From the NCBI GenBank assembly GCA_002049455.2, contig KV918995.1, positions 1 through 64,000 on the forward strand: a stretch of DNA of 64,000 nucleotides, read 5' to 3'. Below are positions 44,171 to 54,897 of the stretch, in pieces (positions within the stretch are counted from its first letter, which is position 1; each line of letters begins with the position of its first letter). Both the position numbers and the translations under genes were made by a program. This DNA comes from Porphyra umbilicalis (taxonomy: Eukaryota; Rhodophyta; Bangiophyceae; Bangiales; Bangiaceae). Under the pieces are notes generated by a model. The model did not search any database. It saw only the letters and a list, made by a program, of their open reading frames with translations, and was not told where the DNA came from.

Positions 44171-45290
44171 TTTTCCGAGCTAGTGCACGTTGCGGGAGTA
44201 CTTGCGAAAAAGCGGGGTGCACGCGGAGAGACCTCGTACGGCTCGGGCGGACGTCGCCGTACGTTGAGTCCGACATGGTTAGAAGCGTCAACTTGCACAC
44301 TATCCGTACATGTATTTTTGCACGATGGCCGTACGTTGGGCGTTTGTGAGGTCCAACCATGTAGAAAGAGGGTTTTTTTCTCGTTCAGATGGCTTGAAAC
44401 GGGGGGTCTGTGCTTCAGACGAGCTGGAAACGAGGATGCGTGCTGCATATGACCGCGTCGGGTGAGGAATTGAAGACGTAATTGGTGAAACATGCCCCTG
44501 AGATGCTCTGGACGGTGTTTTTGTTCTTCAAAAATTTGAACGCGCAGGAGAGGGCCAAGATCGGGGACGGCCGAGAGTCGTGGAATGTGGTGTGACCGTG
44601 GCGCGCAGTGACTGAAGCGGGCAGTCGCGAGTGGCGTGACGCAGCTGCCCGCGTGGTTCTGTGCGCGGACCTGTGACGAGGAGAGGGCGGCGTCGTGCGT
44701 GTGGCCCGTGCGAGGGGGTGGTGGTGTCGCGGTGGCGGATCCGGCCGTGCGGGATGTCGCACAACTGACCGCGCGGTACGTCGTGGGGGGAGGAGAACGG
44801 ACAGGGGGGTACGTTCGGGGGGCTGTGGAGGGGTTGAGGGGCCGTGGGGCTGGAGGGGGGGAGGGGTGAAGACGCCGCTGGCTAGCCGGTGGCAGCCCCT
44901 ACGGCGGCGGCGGCGGACCCTGCGCCCGCGCCCCCTGCTGCGATAGGCTTGCTACTGGCAACAAGCCTAGCCATCATGGACGAGGGGGCGGGAGTGGCGT
45001 GGCGTTTGCCCCAGGGGGCGGGTGGACTGCGCGGTAGCGGCGGCGGAGGCGGACGTGGGTGTGAGGCCGGTGGGCTGGGGGGGGTGAGGCTGTCGGCGAG
45101 CCGTGCGTGGCTTGGGACTGTCGCAAGCACGGCGTCGCCTGGGTGGGGGGCCGGCGCGCTCCGGGGCGGACGGCTCTGGCGCGCGCGCCTGCCCGTGGAC
45201 GCCCGCAATGACATAAAAATAAAAACCAATGCAGTGCATGAAAAATATAACCACGTGCCAAGTGAAGCGCGACGCGGCATGCTTCAAGTC

Positions 45291-45530
45291 TATGGCGCGT
45301 CGCCAAAGAATGATCGGATCCGAGCAAGTTCCACAGCAAGTTGCAGCATGCTGTGACCGTGCTGTGACTGTGCTTTGAAATAAAATTGCATGCTGAGGGC
45401 TCCTGGATGGCTCTGTGGGAGGCAAGGACGATCACAGCAATTTTAAATTCTGTGCTGTGAGCTGCTGTGAACTGCTGTGACTTGCTGTGAGCGTTTCTCA
45501 GATCCGATCATTCTTTGGCGACGCGCCATA
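45291..45530. mobile_element. 240-bp foldback MITE upstream of mutS2
   Basis: The left end TATGGCGCGTCGCCAAAGAA and the complement of the right end (to 45530) are identical for about 28 bp, then continue imperfectly through GATCGGATCYGAG and AGCAAGT/ACAGCA words. TA stands at both outer edges and may be a 2-bp target duplication. The interior has repeated CTGTGA words. It ends 181 bp before the mutS2 ATG. Confidence 0.75.
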
Positions 45531-45587
45531 AATAATGCTCCAGAACTTACTCGTATAGATTGTCTTCGATCACAGCACAACTCCAGG

Positions 45588-45619
45588 CCAGGGTGTTTTC
45601 GCGTACGCGCTTTCAGTTT
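45588..45619 (+). promoter_or_regulatory. 32-bp motif, copy 2, in the mutS2 leader/promoter
   Basis: CCAGGGTGTTTTCGCGTACG, then CGCTTTCAGTTT, between the MITE and the mutS2 ATG (93 bp before the ATG). It repeats the motif at 44139-44170 in the same orientation. Confidence 0.45.
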
Positions 45620-45711
45620 GAACAAGTTCTCGATTGCATCTCGCGGCGGAAAGCCCTGCATCGGGCGGGGTGCGTCCGCCGCCAACCCTCGCTCCCTCCA
45701 CGCCCGAAGCA

Positions 45712-46749
45712 ATGCAGCTTGCACCACCCGTTGGCGGTGTCTTGGCCGCTGCCGCCGCCGCCGGCCCCGACCGCGCGCCGCCCCGCCACCCGCTACCACA
45801 GTCCCCCGTCGCCGTCGCTGCGGCCTCTCCCCCTGCTGCGGCTTCCCTTTCGTGGGCCGCCTGCCCTTTGCGGCCTTGGCGGCCAGACGAGCTCCCGCTC
45901 CAGTCTGCGCTCCCCTCCCGACGGGTCACCATGACGCGGGCGGGCGCGCCCCCGGTCGCCCCGCCGCCGCCGGCGCCCGCAGCGTCGGTGGCCACGGCGC
46001 CCGCCTTTGTGGCGCCCGCCGTCACGCCTGTCACATCCCTCCGTGCCACCCCGCCGACGGCCGTGGCGGCGGTGGCGCGGCAGCGCCTGGCCAGCTCCTG
46101 GCTCTGCCCCTCCCCACTCCCGCGCGTCCGCCCGAGCCTCCTCCGTGTCGGCGACGCGTCTGCCGCCGCCGCCGCTGCCGCCGCCGCCGCCCCCTCTGCG
46201 GGGTGGCCCCGGCGACCGGGCCGGGGCGACGCCACCCCCCAGACGACCCCGACGGCGACGGCGCCGCCCGCCGACGGCGCCGCTCGCGCGGCCGCCGACG
46301 ACGACGCGGCCGCCACGGCCGTTGCGTCGCGGGCGGGGGTGCTCCCCCCCCCCTTCCCACGCGGCGGCGTCCTCCCCCTCCCCCCCCCCACCGCTGCGAC
46401 GGCGCCGTCGACCGACGATGGCGGGGAGACGATTGCCGACGAGTCGGCGCGCCTCCTCGAGTGGCCCGCCGTGTCGGCGGCCATTGCGCGGTGGGCGTCG
46501 ACGCCGCTCGGGTTGCTCGCCCTGTCGGGCGCCCTCGAGCCGTCGACCGATGGCGCCGCCGCCGCCGCCGCGGACACGGCCGCCGAGACCGAGTGGTGGG
46601 CGGCGCCCCCGCCGTCTGCCCTCTCATCCGAGGCGGGCGCCCGTGACCGGCGGCGGCGGCACCTCTCCCGGGGGGCAGGCTACTCGGGCGCGACCGCCGA
46701 TGGGGGCGGCCGCAACGAGCCGTCGGGGGGCGGCGCGCCCGCTGCCGCC

Positions 46750-46784
<35 letters not shown>

Positions 46785-49087
46785 TGCCCCCCCGGCGCTC
46801 CTCGTGCGCCTCGGGCGCACGCGGTCCGAGGCGGAGCGGCTGCTCGACGAAACGCGCGAGGCGCACGCGTTGGAGTTCCGCCTCGCCCGCCCGTTTGACT
46901 TTTCGGGCGTTGTCGACGCGGCGCCGGCGGTCGCGGCGGCCGCCCGCGGCTTTGTGCTGTCGGGCAGGGAGCTCGTCGGGGTGGCCACGACGCTCGCCGC
47001 CGCCCGCCGCCTGCGGCGGCACGTGGGGGGGGCCGCCGCCGGCGCCGGGACTGCGGGGGGGGGCGACGCGGAGGACGGCGGCGGCGGGGACGGCGGGGGG
47101 GCGCGCGCCGACGCGCCGCGCCCGACGGCGACGCAGGCCCAGTTTGCTGCCACGTTTGGGGAGCGCGTGGCCGACGGCGCCGCCGCTGACCGGCGGCGGC
47201 AGCAGACGGCGGAGAGCCGCAAGCGCCTTCCCCCGCTCGTCCCCACGCCCGCCACGGGCGGTGGCGGCGGCGACGTTACGTCACGGGCGGTGGAGCTGCC
47301 GACGCTTGCCGCCATGGTCGCCCGCCTCCGCACCTTCCCCGACGCGGAGCGGGCGATCACCCGCGCCGTCGACGAGCAGGGGGACGTGCGGGATTCGGCG
47401 TCGGCGGAGCTCGCGGCCGTCCGCTCCGACGTGCGGGCGGTGCGGTCCGGGCTGCGCGAGACGGCGTCCGCGCTCATGGCCAAACACGCGGACGCGGTGC
47501 AGGATCGGGTCATGACGACCCGCTACGGGCGGGCGGTGTTGGCGGTCAAGGTTGCCAAAAAGGGGGCTTTCCGCAAAGCCGTCGTCCACGACGTGTCCGC
47601 CTCGGGCGTCACCGTCTTTCTCGAACCCGTTGAGATGCGGGGCGCCAACGACCGCCTCAAGACCCTCGCCGCCAAGGAGCGCCGCGTGGAGGAGGCGGTT
47701 CGCCGCGCCCTCACCGAGCGGGCGGTCGCGCCGCTGGCGGAGGAGGGCGGGTACGGGGTGTTGGAGGAGGTCGTCGGCGCCCTCGACGCGGCCGCCGCGC
47801 GCGCGCGGTATTCGGCGGCCATTGGGGGGGTGGACGTGCGCTTTTCGGGGGGGGAGGGGGGGGGGGAGCTGGCGCTGCGCGGCGTGCGCCACCCGCTGCT
47901 GGTCGGCGCGGCGGTGGAGGCGGCGGCGGCGGCGGTGCGGCGGGGTGCCCGCAAGGGGGGGGGGGGGGGGGGGGACGGGGGGGGGGGGGCTGACGCGGCG
48001 CTCGCCACGGGGCTTGCGTCGGTCGTGCCCGTGGATTACGAGCTCGGCGCGCACGTGCGGTGTGCGGTCGTGACGGGGAGTAACGTACGTTGGAGCGGAG
48101 AGGCAGTGTGTCACGCGCGGGGCGGTGTGGGGGCTTGAAGGGTGGCGGCTGGTCGGACAGCGGTGGTTGGTGCTGGCTACCGAGCTGTGCTGGCCGCGGC
48201 GAACGGCCTTTCTGTGCCAGTCGCACAGCATCTGCGGTGGGGACGGGCTTGCTCGAGTGCCGTTCGCTGGTGCCCCTGCCCTGGACCTCCTACTCACCTG
48301 CCCACTTGCCTCGCGCTGTGGTGTTCCCGACCTGCGTTGCCCTGTGCCTGTGCTACACCTCCTGCCTGACCTGGTTTCCTCCCACCGCGTAGACGGGCGG
48401 CAAGACGAGCACCATCAAGACGCTGGGCGTGTCGGTGCTCCTCGCCAAGGCTGGCGTCTTCATCCACGCGGCCACCTCCAACGCCGACGACGTGGCGGTG
48501 CTCCCCTACTTTGACACGGTGCTCGCCGACATTGGCGACGACCAGTCGCTGCTCGCCTCCCTGTCGACCTTTTCGGGCCACATCCGGCGGGTGACGCGCA
48601 TCCTCGCTGCGACGGGCCCCGCGTCGCTCGTCCTCCTCGACGAGCTCGGGACGGGGACCAACCCCGCGGAGGGGGCGGCGCTCGGCATGAGCCTCCTCCG
48701 CTACCTCGCCGCCGACCGTGCGCGGCTGGTGCTCGCCACCACCCACCACGGCGAGTTGACGGCGCTCAAGTACGCGTCGCCCGAGGAGAATGGGGCGCCG
48801 TCGCCCGCCGACGGGGCGGGGGATGGGGCGGAGGGGGGGGAGGGGGGGGGGGGCGCCCGCCGGCGGCGCACGGACGAGCGCTTTGAAAACGCGTCGGTTG
48901 AGTTTGACGACGTGGCGCTGCGGCCGACGTATCGGCTCATTTGGGGCATCCCGGGGCGCTCCCACGCCCTCTCCATCGCCGCGCGCCTCGGCTGCCCGCC
49001 CGCCATCATCGAGGGCGCCCGCGCGTCGCTGACCGCCGCCCCCCGCCCGGGCGTCATTGTCGCAGGCGGCGGTGCCGGCGACGGCGG

Positions 49088-49122
<35 letters not shown>

Positions 49123-50049
49123 GGGAGACCCCCTCGGGCGGCCGCACCACGTCGACGCCCAACGCGTCGGCGCTCATTGAGGAGCTCGAGGCGCAGCGGG
49201 CGGCGGCCGAGGTGGCGGCGACCGCCGCTGCCGCCGCGCGCGCCCAAGCCGAGGCGCTGCGCGACGAGCTCGCCGCCCGTGCCGCCACCGTGCGGTCGCA
49301 CGAAGCGGAGCTGCGGGCGCACCAGGAGGCGGCATTTGCCAAGGAGGTGGCTGCCGCCCGCGCCGCCATTGCGGAGGTGGTCCGCACGATGCAGCGGGGC
49401 GGGGCGGGGGCCGGGGGGGCACCTCTGCGTCGGCCGCCGCCGCGCGCGACGCGCTCGCGGGCCTCGAGGCGGCCGCCGCCGCGGGCGGCGGCGGCGTGCC
49501 CCTCCGTGTGGACGGCGGGGAGGGCGGCGACGGTGGGCGGGGGCGCGCCCCGCTCGGGCCCGTCGTCAAGGGCGACCGCGTCGTGGTGCCGCGCCTCGGC
49601 CCGACAGAGGTGGAGGTCGTCGACGCGCCCGCCGGCAAAAAGGAGCTGACGGTCCTCTGGGGCGGCATGCGCGCCAAAGTCAAACACGAGGAGCTGACGG
49701 GCCGCCGCGCCGCGCCGCCGCCGCCGCCGCCGCCCCCCCCCCGTCGGCGGCGGGGCGCGCTGGCGGCGGCGCCGCCGCCGGCGGCAGGGCGGGCCCCCCG
49801 CTCGTCCGCACCGCCGCCAACACGGTTGACTTGCGCGGGGAGCGCGTCGACGCGGCGCTCGGCAAGCTCGACGACCTCCTCGCGCGCACGCTCGTCCTCG
49901 GCGGCGTGTGGCTCGTGCACGGGCACGGGACGGGCAAGTTGAAGCGCGCCCTGCGCGCCGCCGTCGACGGCCACCCGCTCGTCGCGTCGTGGCGGGACGG
50001 GTCGAGCGAGGAGGGCGGCGGCGGGGTGACGGTCGTGACGTTCCGGTAA
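45712..50049 (+). CDS. mutS2: MutS2 family ATPase/endonuclease with C-terminal Smr domain
   Basis: A MutS-family protein that in bacteria acts on branched DNA (recombination control) or rescues collided ribosomes; in algae and plants it is usually plastid-directed. Exons are 45712-48084 and 48393-50049 (about 1,340 residues). The first ATG gives an Ala/Pro-rich leader that may be a transit peptide. In order: MutS2 N-terminal core (ARLLEWPAVSAAIARWASTP), lever helices, RHPLL (H727), VPVDYEL, Walker A TGSN/TGGKTS split exactly by the intron, Walker B LLDELGTGTNP (D874), TTHHGELTALKY, a coiled coil, the KGDRVVVPRLG/KVKHEEL beta domain, and Smr with VDLRGERVDAAL and VHGHGTGKLKRAL. Two frame changes, at a poly-G run (about 49406-49425) and a poly-C run (about 49731-49742), separate the last domains. 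All conserved blocks are present, so sequencing indels are likelier than decay. Confidence 0.92.
48085..48392 (+). other. Intron in mutS2, phase 0
   Basis: 308 nt, starts GTACGTTGG and ends CCGCGTAG. Removal joins GTGACGGGGAGTAAC to ACGGGCGGCAAGACG and so completes the Walker A loop. It contains in-frame stops, so it cannot be read through. Confidence 0.93.
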
Positions 50050-50548
50050 AAAAGTGTGGGGGCGCCGTGCAGGGGGGGGCCCGCCGCCGCGCCGGTCGGG
50101 TCGTGCGCGCGGCGGCGGCGGCCGAATTGGGGCGCCGGGCATGCGCGCCTGTAAGACAGCTGCGCGCCCGCTCAACTGGGCGGTACAAAGGGGGCACGGC
50201 ACAGCCGCCTCGACTCGTCGGTCGAATTTTCTCCGCTGCGACGCGCTGCACGGCCGCCACGGCGGCCACGGCGGCGCGGCCGCCGTCGTGCCCGACGGGT
50301 GCGCCGCCCCCCCCCGCCCCCGCCGTCCCCACGGGTGCCGGTGCCCTCTCCGACACCCCCGGAATTGATTCCACCGCCACCGCCGCCCCGGCGCCTGCCC
50401 CCCCGCCCAGGCGCGGGGGGCTGCGGGTGACCCGCCACCCCCCCCCCCGCCGCACCCACCATCCCCCCTCCCGCCGCACCCGCCGTCCCCCCCCCCCGCC
50501 GCCCCGCCCCGCCCGATTCCCTGCCGCTACCGGTGGCTGCGGCCACGA

Positions 50549-50579
<31 letters not shown>

Positions 50580-50665
50580 AGGCGCGGGGGTGTGGCGGGA
50601 GCGGACCGACCCCCCCCCGCGCGCGCGCCGGGGGGGCGCCCAGACGCACCGCCCCGCCAGCTGGG

Positions 50666-50706
<41 letters not shown>

Positions 50707-51167
50707 CGGCGGCGCCACAGCCCATCGCGGCGGGTGGGCGCGCCGCCCGCACCCGCGGGCGTCGCCGACGACCGTGCGTGCGCTGGCGGTTGCGCCCCGG
50801 CGCGACCGGTGCGGTGTGTGACGCGGTGACCGCCCCGCCGCGCGAGGCGGCGGTACCGGCCACGAGGCGGACGGGGCGGCTCGCGCGCCCACCCTGCTGC
50901 CCCGTCCCCCGTCCTCGTCCCCGCCGTGCGCCCCGTCGTCGTGCCGCCGTGCCCCTGCCGTCGCCCCCCCCCCACCTCCCGTCAGACTGTGGCGCGCACC
51001 CGATGGGCCGCCCCGACCCCCCCCCGTGGGCGTCCCCCACCGCCGTGTCGGCGACGGCCCCCGCCTCTACCGACGGCGGCTGGCGGTCGCCGGCGGCGGC
51101 AGCAGCGTCGCCGCCGCGGCGCCCCCGCCCCGTGCCGTCCGTCGTCCGCCGCTCGCCCTCGACGGGC

Positions 51168-51214
<47 letters not shown>

Positions 51215-51498
51215 GGCCCTCCCCGGCGGCACCCCCCCCCCGGCGGCCACGCCGGCGGCGGCCCCCCCCGCGTCGGCGTCGTGCGCGCCGGGCGGGGCTT
51301 CCTGACCCTCTCCCCAACGAGCGGCGGGGGCGGCGCCTCCCCCCTCGGCGCCGTCGCCACGTCCCCGTCCAAGCGGCCGTCGTTGCGCGCGGCGGCGCGG
51401 CGGACCGGGCGGCGGTGGGGGCGGCGGCTCGCCGCCGCGCTCTCCCGCACGGGCCCTGGGCGGGGGGGGGGGGGGGGGGCGGTGGTCGTCGTGGGGGG
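50050..51498. other. Extreme-GC low-complexity stretch between mutS2 and the GT25-like gene
   Basis: (CCG)n, (CGG)n and poly-C/G tracts keep all six frames open. Part may be 5' leader or N-terminal coding sequence of the next gene: just before 51499 one frame has a basic segment, PSKRPSLRAAARRTGRRWGR. I cannot assign exons. Confidence 0.4.
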
Positions 51499-53005
51499 GT
51501 GGGGGGGGTCCCCGCCCTTGCCGCCGCGGCCGTGGCCGCCGCGGCGGCAACGGCGGCGGTGGTGGCGGCGGTGCACGCCGCGTCGCGGGTGCCGGGGGGG
51601 GGCGCGACGCGGCGGGGGTCCTCCCGCTCGCCCACCCGTACGACCTGATGGCCGTTGCGCGGCGGGGCGTGCGCGCGAGCGACGATGTGGCGGGGTTGGG
51701 GGGGGGGGGGACGGCCGGGGGGGTGGGGGGGGGCGTCCGCACCACGCGCGTGCGGCGGCCGCGTGAGCGCTACCACCGCCGGGGCCCACCACTGTGGCTG
51801 CTGCGTCTCGGCGCGCGTCGTCCCTTCCAAACGGCCCCCATGCCCCCCAGCGCGCGCCGACCACCCACCCGCCCCCTCCCCCCGCCCCCCCCCCCGCACG
51901 CAGCAGCGCCCCGGCTACGTCTCCACCCGCCCCGCCACCTTCCGCTCGCCCTACCCCGCCCCCACCCTCGGCGCCGCCTTTGACGCCGTCTACGTCTTGA
52001 CGCACGGCGCGTGCCCGCGGGCGCGGGTGGCGTGGCTCGCCGCCGCCGCGGCGGCGGGCCTCCCCCGCCCCCACCCCATCCCCGTCGCGGCGGCCAAGGA
52101 GGTGTCGCTCGCCCACCCGCCGCTGCGCCTCGGCGCCGACGCCCGCGCCGTCGTCGGCGGGGGCACCAAGGCGCGGCGGGCGGGCCTCCGGCGGCACCTC
52201 GCCCTCGCCGCCGCGCACGGCGCCGCGTGGGCGCACGCCGCCGCCCACGTGCCGGGCGGCCGCGTGCTCGTTGCGGAAGACAGTTTGTGGTTGCGCCCGC
52301 GGGCGGTGCGGGCGCTCGCGGCCGTACTGAACGATGTCGACGAGGCGGCGGTCGCGGGGGGGGGGGTGTGGCACCTGCTCTACTTGCGGCGGGGGTTGGG
52401 GGGGGGGGGGGTGCCCGCCAACGCCTCGGCGGCGGCATCGGCGGCACTGGCGGCACCGGCGGGTGCGGAGGAGGTGTGGGCGCCCGCCGCGTCGGGCGCG
52501 AGCGGCGTGACGGTTACGCGCGCGCGGCCGTCGGTGGGCGCCGGCCTGTACGTGCTCAGCGGGGAGGGCGTCGCGTGGCTGACTGCCCACTTTGGGCCGT
52601 TCGTGGCGCCCGTCGACGAGCAGCTGGGGCGGCTGCAGCGCGGGGGGGTGGCCGCGCCCGCCGCGGACGCGGCGGGCACGGGCGCGGGCGCGCCCGCGGC
52701 GGCGGCGGCGGGCGCCGCCGCCGCCGTCGGCGCTGGCGCGGTGGCGCGGCCCGCCGAGCCGCCGGCGCTCGTCGCCCTCGCCGCCTGCGCGGCGCCCGCC
52801 GACGGGCGGGTGTGTGGGGAGTTGGTCACGGAGATGCCGACGCTCGACGAGCGCCCCGAGGGGGGGGGGGGGAGCTACGAGTGCCGCTGGCGGCGGATGG
52901 CCGAGGTGGCGGCCGCCGCGGGGGGGGGGGGGGGGGGCGCGCGCGGCCGTCCCGCTCACGATGGGCACGCGGTGACGTCGGTTGCACGGTTTGGGCGCCG
53001 GGCCC
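51499..53005 (+). CDS. GT25-like glycosyltransferase, probable type II membrane protein
   Basis: The catalytic part (about 51900-52640) has the layout of glycosyltransferase family 25, which moves hexoses onto lipopolysaccharide or hydroxylysine in other organisms: AFDAVYVLTHGACPRARVAW (first strand), KARRAGLRRHLALAAAHGAA (the sHlalw.. helix), RVLVAEDSLWLRPRAVRAL (matching the lvlEDDv.. block; the second Asp is Ser here), GAGLYVLSGEGVAWLTAHFG (matching g.gaYliS..gA..l) and PVDEQL. A hydrophobic stretch near 51520-51590 (VPALAAAAVAAAAATAAVVA) after a basic tail could be a Golgi signal anchor. Frames change between the anchor and the catalytic part; an intron ending CACGCAG near 51901, or poly-G indels, could explain it. 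The 3' end is uncertain; the frame stays open to 53820. Substrate unknown. Confidence 0.5.
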
Positions 53006-54316
53006 GGCGGGGTGAGGACCCGAGCGCTTGCCCGTTGGGCGGGCGCCCAGACATGATCGTTGTCGTCCGCGCCGGCCGGCGGCCGCCGCAAAGACGGCTG
53101 TGGACCAGCGGGTTGCTCCCACGGTGCGATGAGGCCATTGGCGTATCAACACGGCCTGGCGCTCGTCCGCCGTGGGTGTCTCGTGTAGTGCAGTCCCTGG
53201 CCGCGCACTTTTCTGAATGGACCGCGGCGGCACGAGTGCATTCCCCAACCGCGGTGAACCGGTCGACGTTGCCGTCTACGTCGGACCGCCACGTGCCGTC
53301 TCCCCGCGGGTGCGCCGGGGCGCTCTGCGCGCCGCGCGTGACGGGCCGCAGCGCGCCGCGGCGGACCGCGACACCGCGCGCGCCGCGCGCCACGGTGCGG
53401 GGGAGGGCCCGCCCGATAGGTGTTTTTTTGCCGTTCATCGTTGGCTACGCGCCTGTGGCGACGGGTGCGTGGTCGACGGGGGACCCCAGCGCTGCGTACC
53501 GGCAGCGGCGGTTGTTTTCGTTTCTCTCATGGGCGGCCAACTCGCCCCTGTCTATCCCGGCTGCGGTGGCGATGGTGGCAGCGCTTGGCCGGCCAGTGGG
53601 CCCCGGCGAGGAGGGGAGGCGACGCAATGAAGACAACGTCGTTCCCCAGTCCATCAAACTCTGCTTTCTCGCAGGGAGTGCCGCTGCACTGCCGTGCGCA
53701 GCGCTCCGCACAGTACCCCAGTGCTGGTTTCACAACCAGGCAACTCCGTCTCTCCGCCGCAATTGGTCGGCAGGCCAGGCGCCGGCAGAACGTACAGGCA
53801 CGGTTTTTTTGTTTTTTTAACTGGTGCGACTCACATGTGCACCTGCTGCACGCCAGCGCCAGCGGCTGTGTACGCGTATGTGGCTGGCAACCTCGGGCGC
53901 GAGCCGTTGCTGCCTTGTTGGCAGCAAAGCAGCCACATGCTGGGTCACCCGTCAATGTCCCTACAGAACCGGGAACGCGTGACTCGCATGAGGCGAAGTG
54001 AAGGGGCCATGCGTCTCCTCCCGCGTTCCTCGAGTTGAGGACGTACAGTACTGTGTGTGGAGATGACGGCTGTTGGAGCGATGGAATTTACGACAACTGA
54101 CGTGCCGGCAGCACTTACGTGACGATCGACAAGCAGGCGAGCATTGCTGGCTCGATGCCGCAGTGGGGAGCATCCTGTTGCAAGTGTACACGCAGGCTGC
54201 CCGACGTCCTCGCGCGTGTACGTGTGCCCACGGTTGTCGCCTCCACTCCAATAGAACAACGCGCTTTCTCGCTGTCGAGACCGGATCGACACATCCATCG
54301 TCACGGCCCGCCGACT
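53006..54316. other. No convincing gene downstream of the GT25-like gene
   Basis: GC falls after about 53100. Frames on both strands are long but without motifs. I see no repeats before 54317. Confidence 0.5.
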
Positions 54317-54450
54317 GCCCATCCAAACGCGATTTGGATGGGCTTTGGATGGGGATGGATGGGCTTTTGGATGGGGATGGATGGGCGTTTCCGCCCAACC
54401 AAACGCGTTTTGGTTGGGATAGCGTTGGGGAATTGGATGGGCGTTTCCAA
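54317..54450. repeat. Cluster of small hairpins and GGATGG repeats
   Basis: GCCCATCCAAA at 54317-54327 pairs with TTTGGATGGGC at 54333-54343. Copies of GGGGATGGATGGGC follow, then a second hairpin CCAACCAAA/TTTTGGTTGG around CGCG. The inverted start (CCATCCAAACGCG) and end (TTGGATGGGCG) suggest a tiny foldback element of about 134 bp. A similar hairpin, TTCCCATCCAG/CTGGATGGGAA, is at 59256-59283. Confidence 0.6.
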
Positions 54451-54897
54451 CCGATGGCGTAGTCCCCCGTTCCGCCCGTGACTGCCCAGCTGCACCTGGC
54501 CCGCCGGAGCGACAGCGTGTGATCCTCGGCAGGCTCGGCCGTTTCAGATGCACAGCGTCGCGACGGCGGAAGAACTGCTCTCCTATTGGACGCCGGACAT
54601 GAAGTCGTCTGCCAATGCCGTGTCTGTATGTGAGACACAAGCCTGTTGACAGCGGGGGAAGAAATAACAGACCACACCTGCACGCTTTTGTGCGCGCGAT
54701 CACTCGGCCCCTGATGATACGTTTCGAACGACACAAACTGCGCTGGCATACTGACGTTATTGTCTACCGATCGCATCAAAGAAACATCACCGGTGAGCTG
54801 CAGGAGCGGCGCCATCGACACCCAAACAGAAAGCAAACAACACAGAAAAAGCGCGCATCACGGCAGGTATCACGACTCACGCACAGCGCACGTGGTC

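Noticed and set aside
48701-51745. A 1,014-codon minus-strand frame over the mutS2 C terminus
   Set aside because: It lies opposite clear MutS2 Walker B and Smr coding and is Pro/Arg low complexity.
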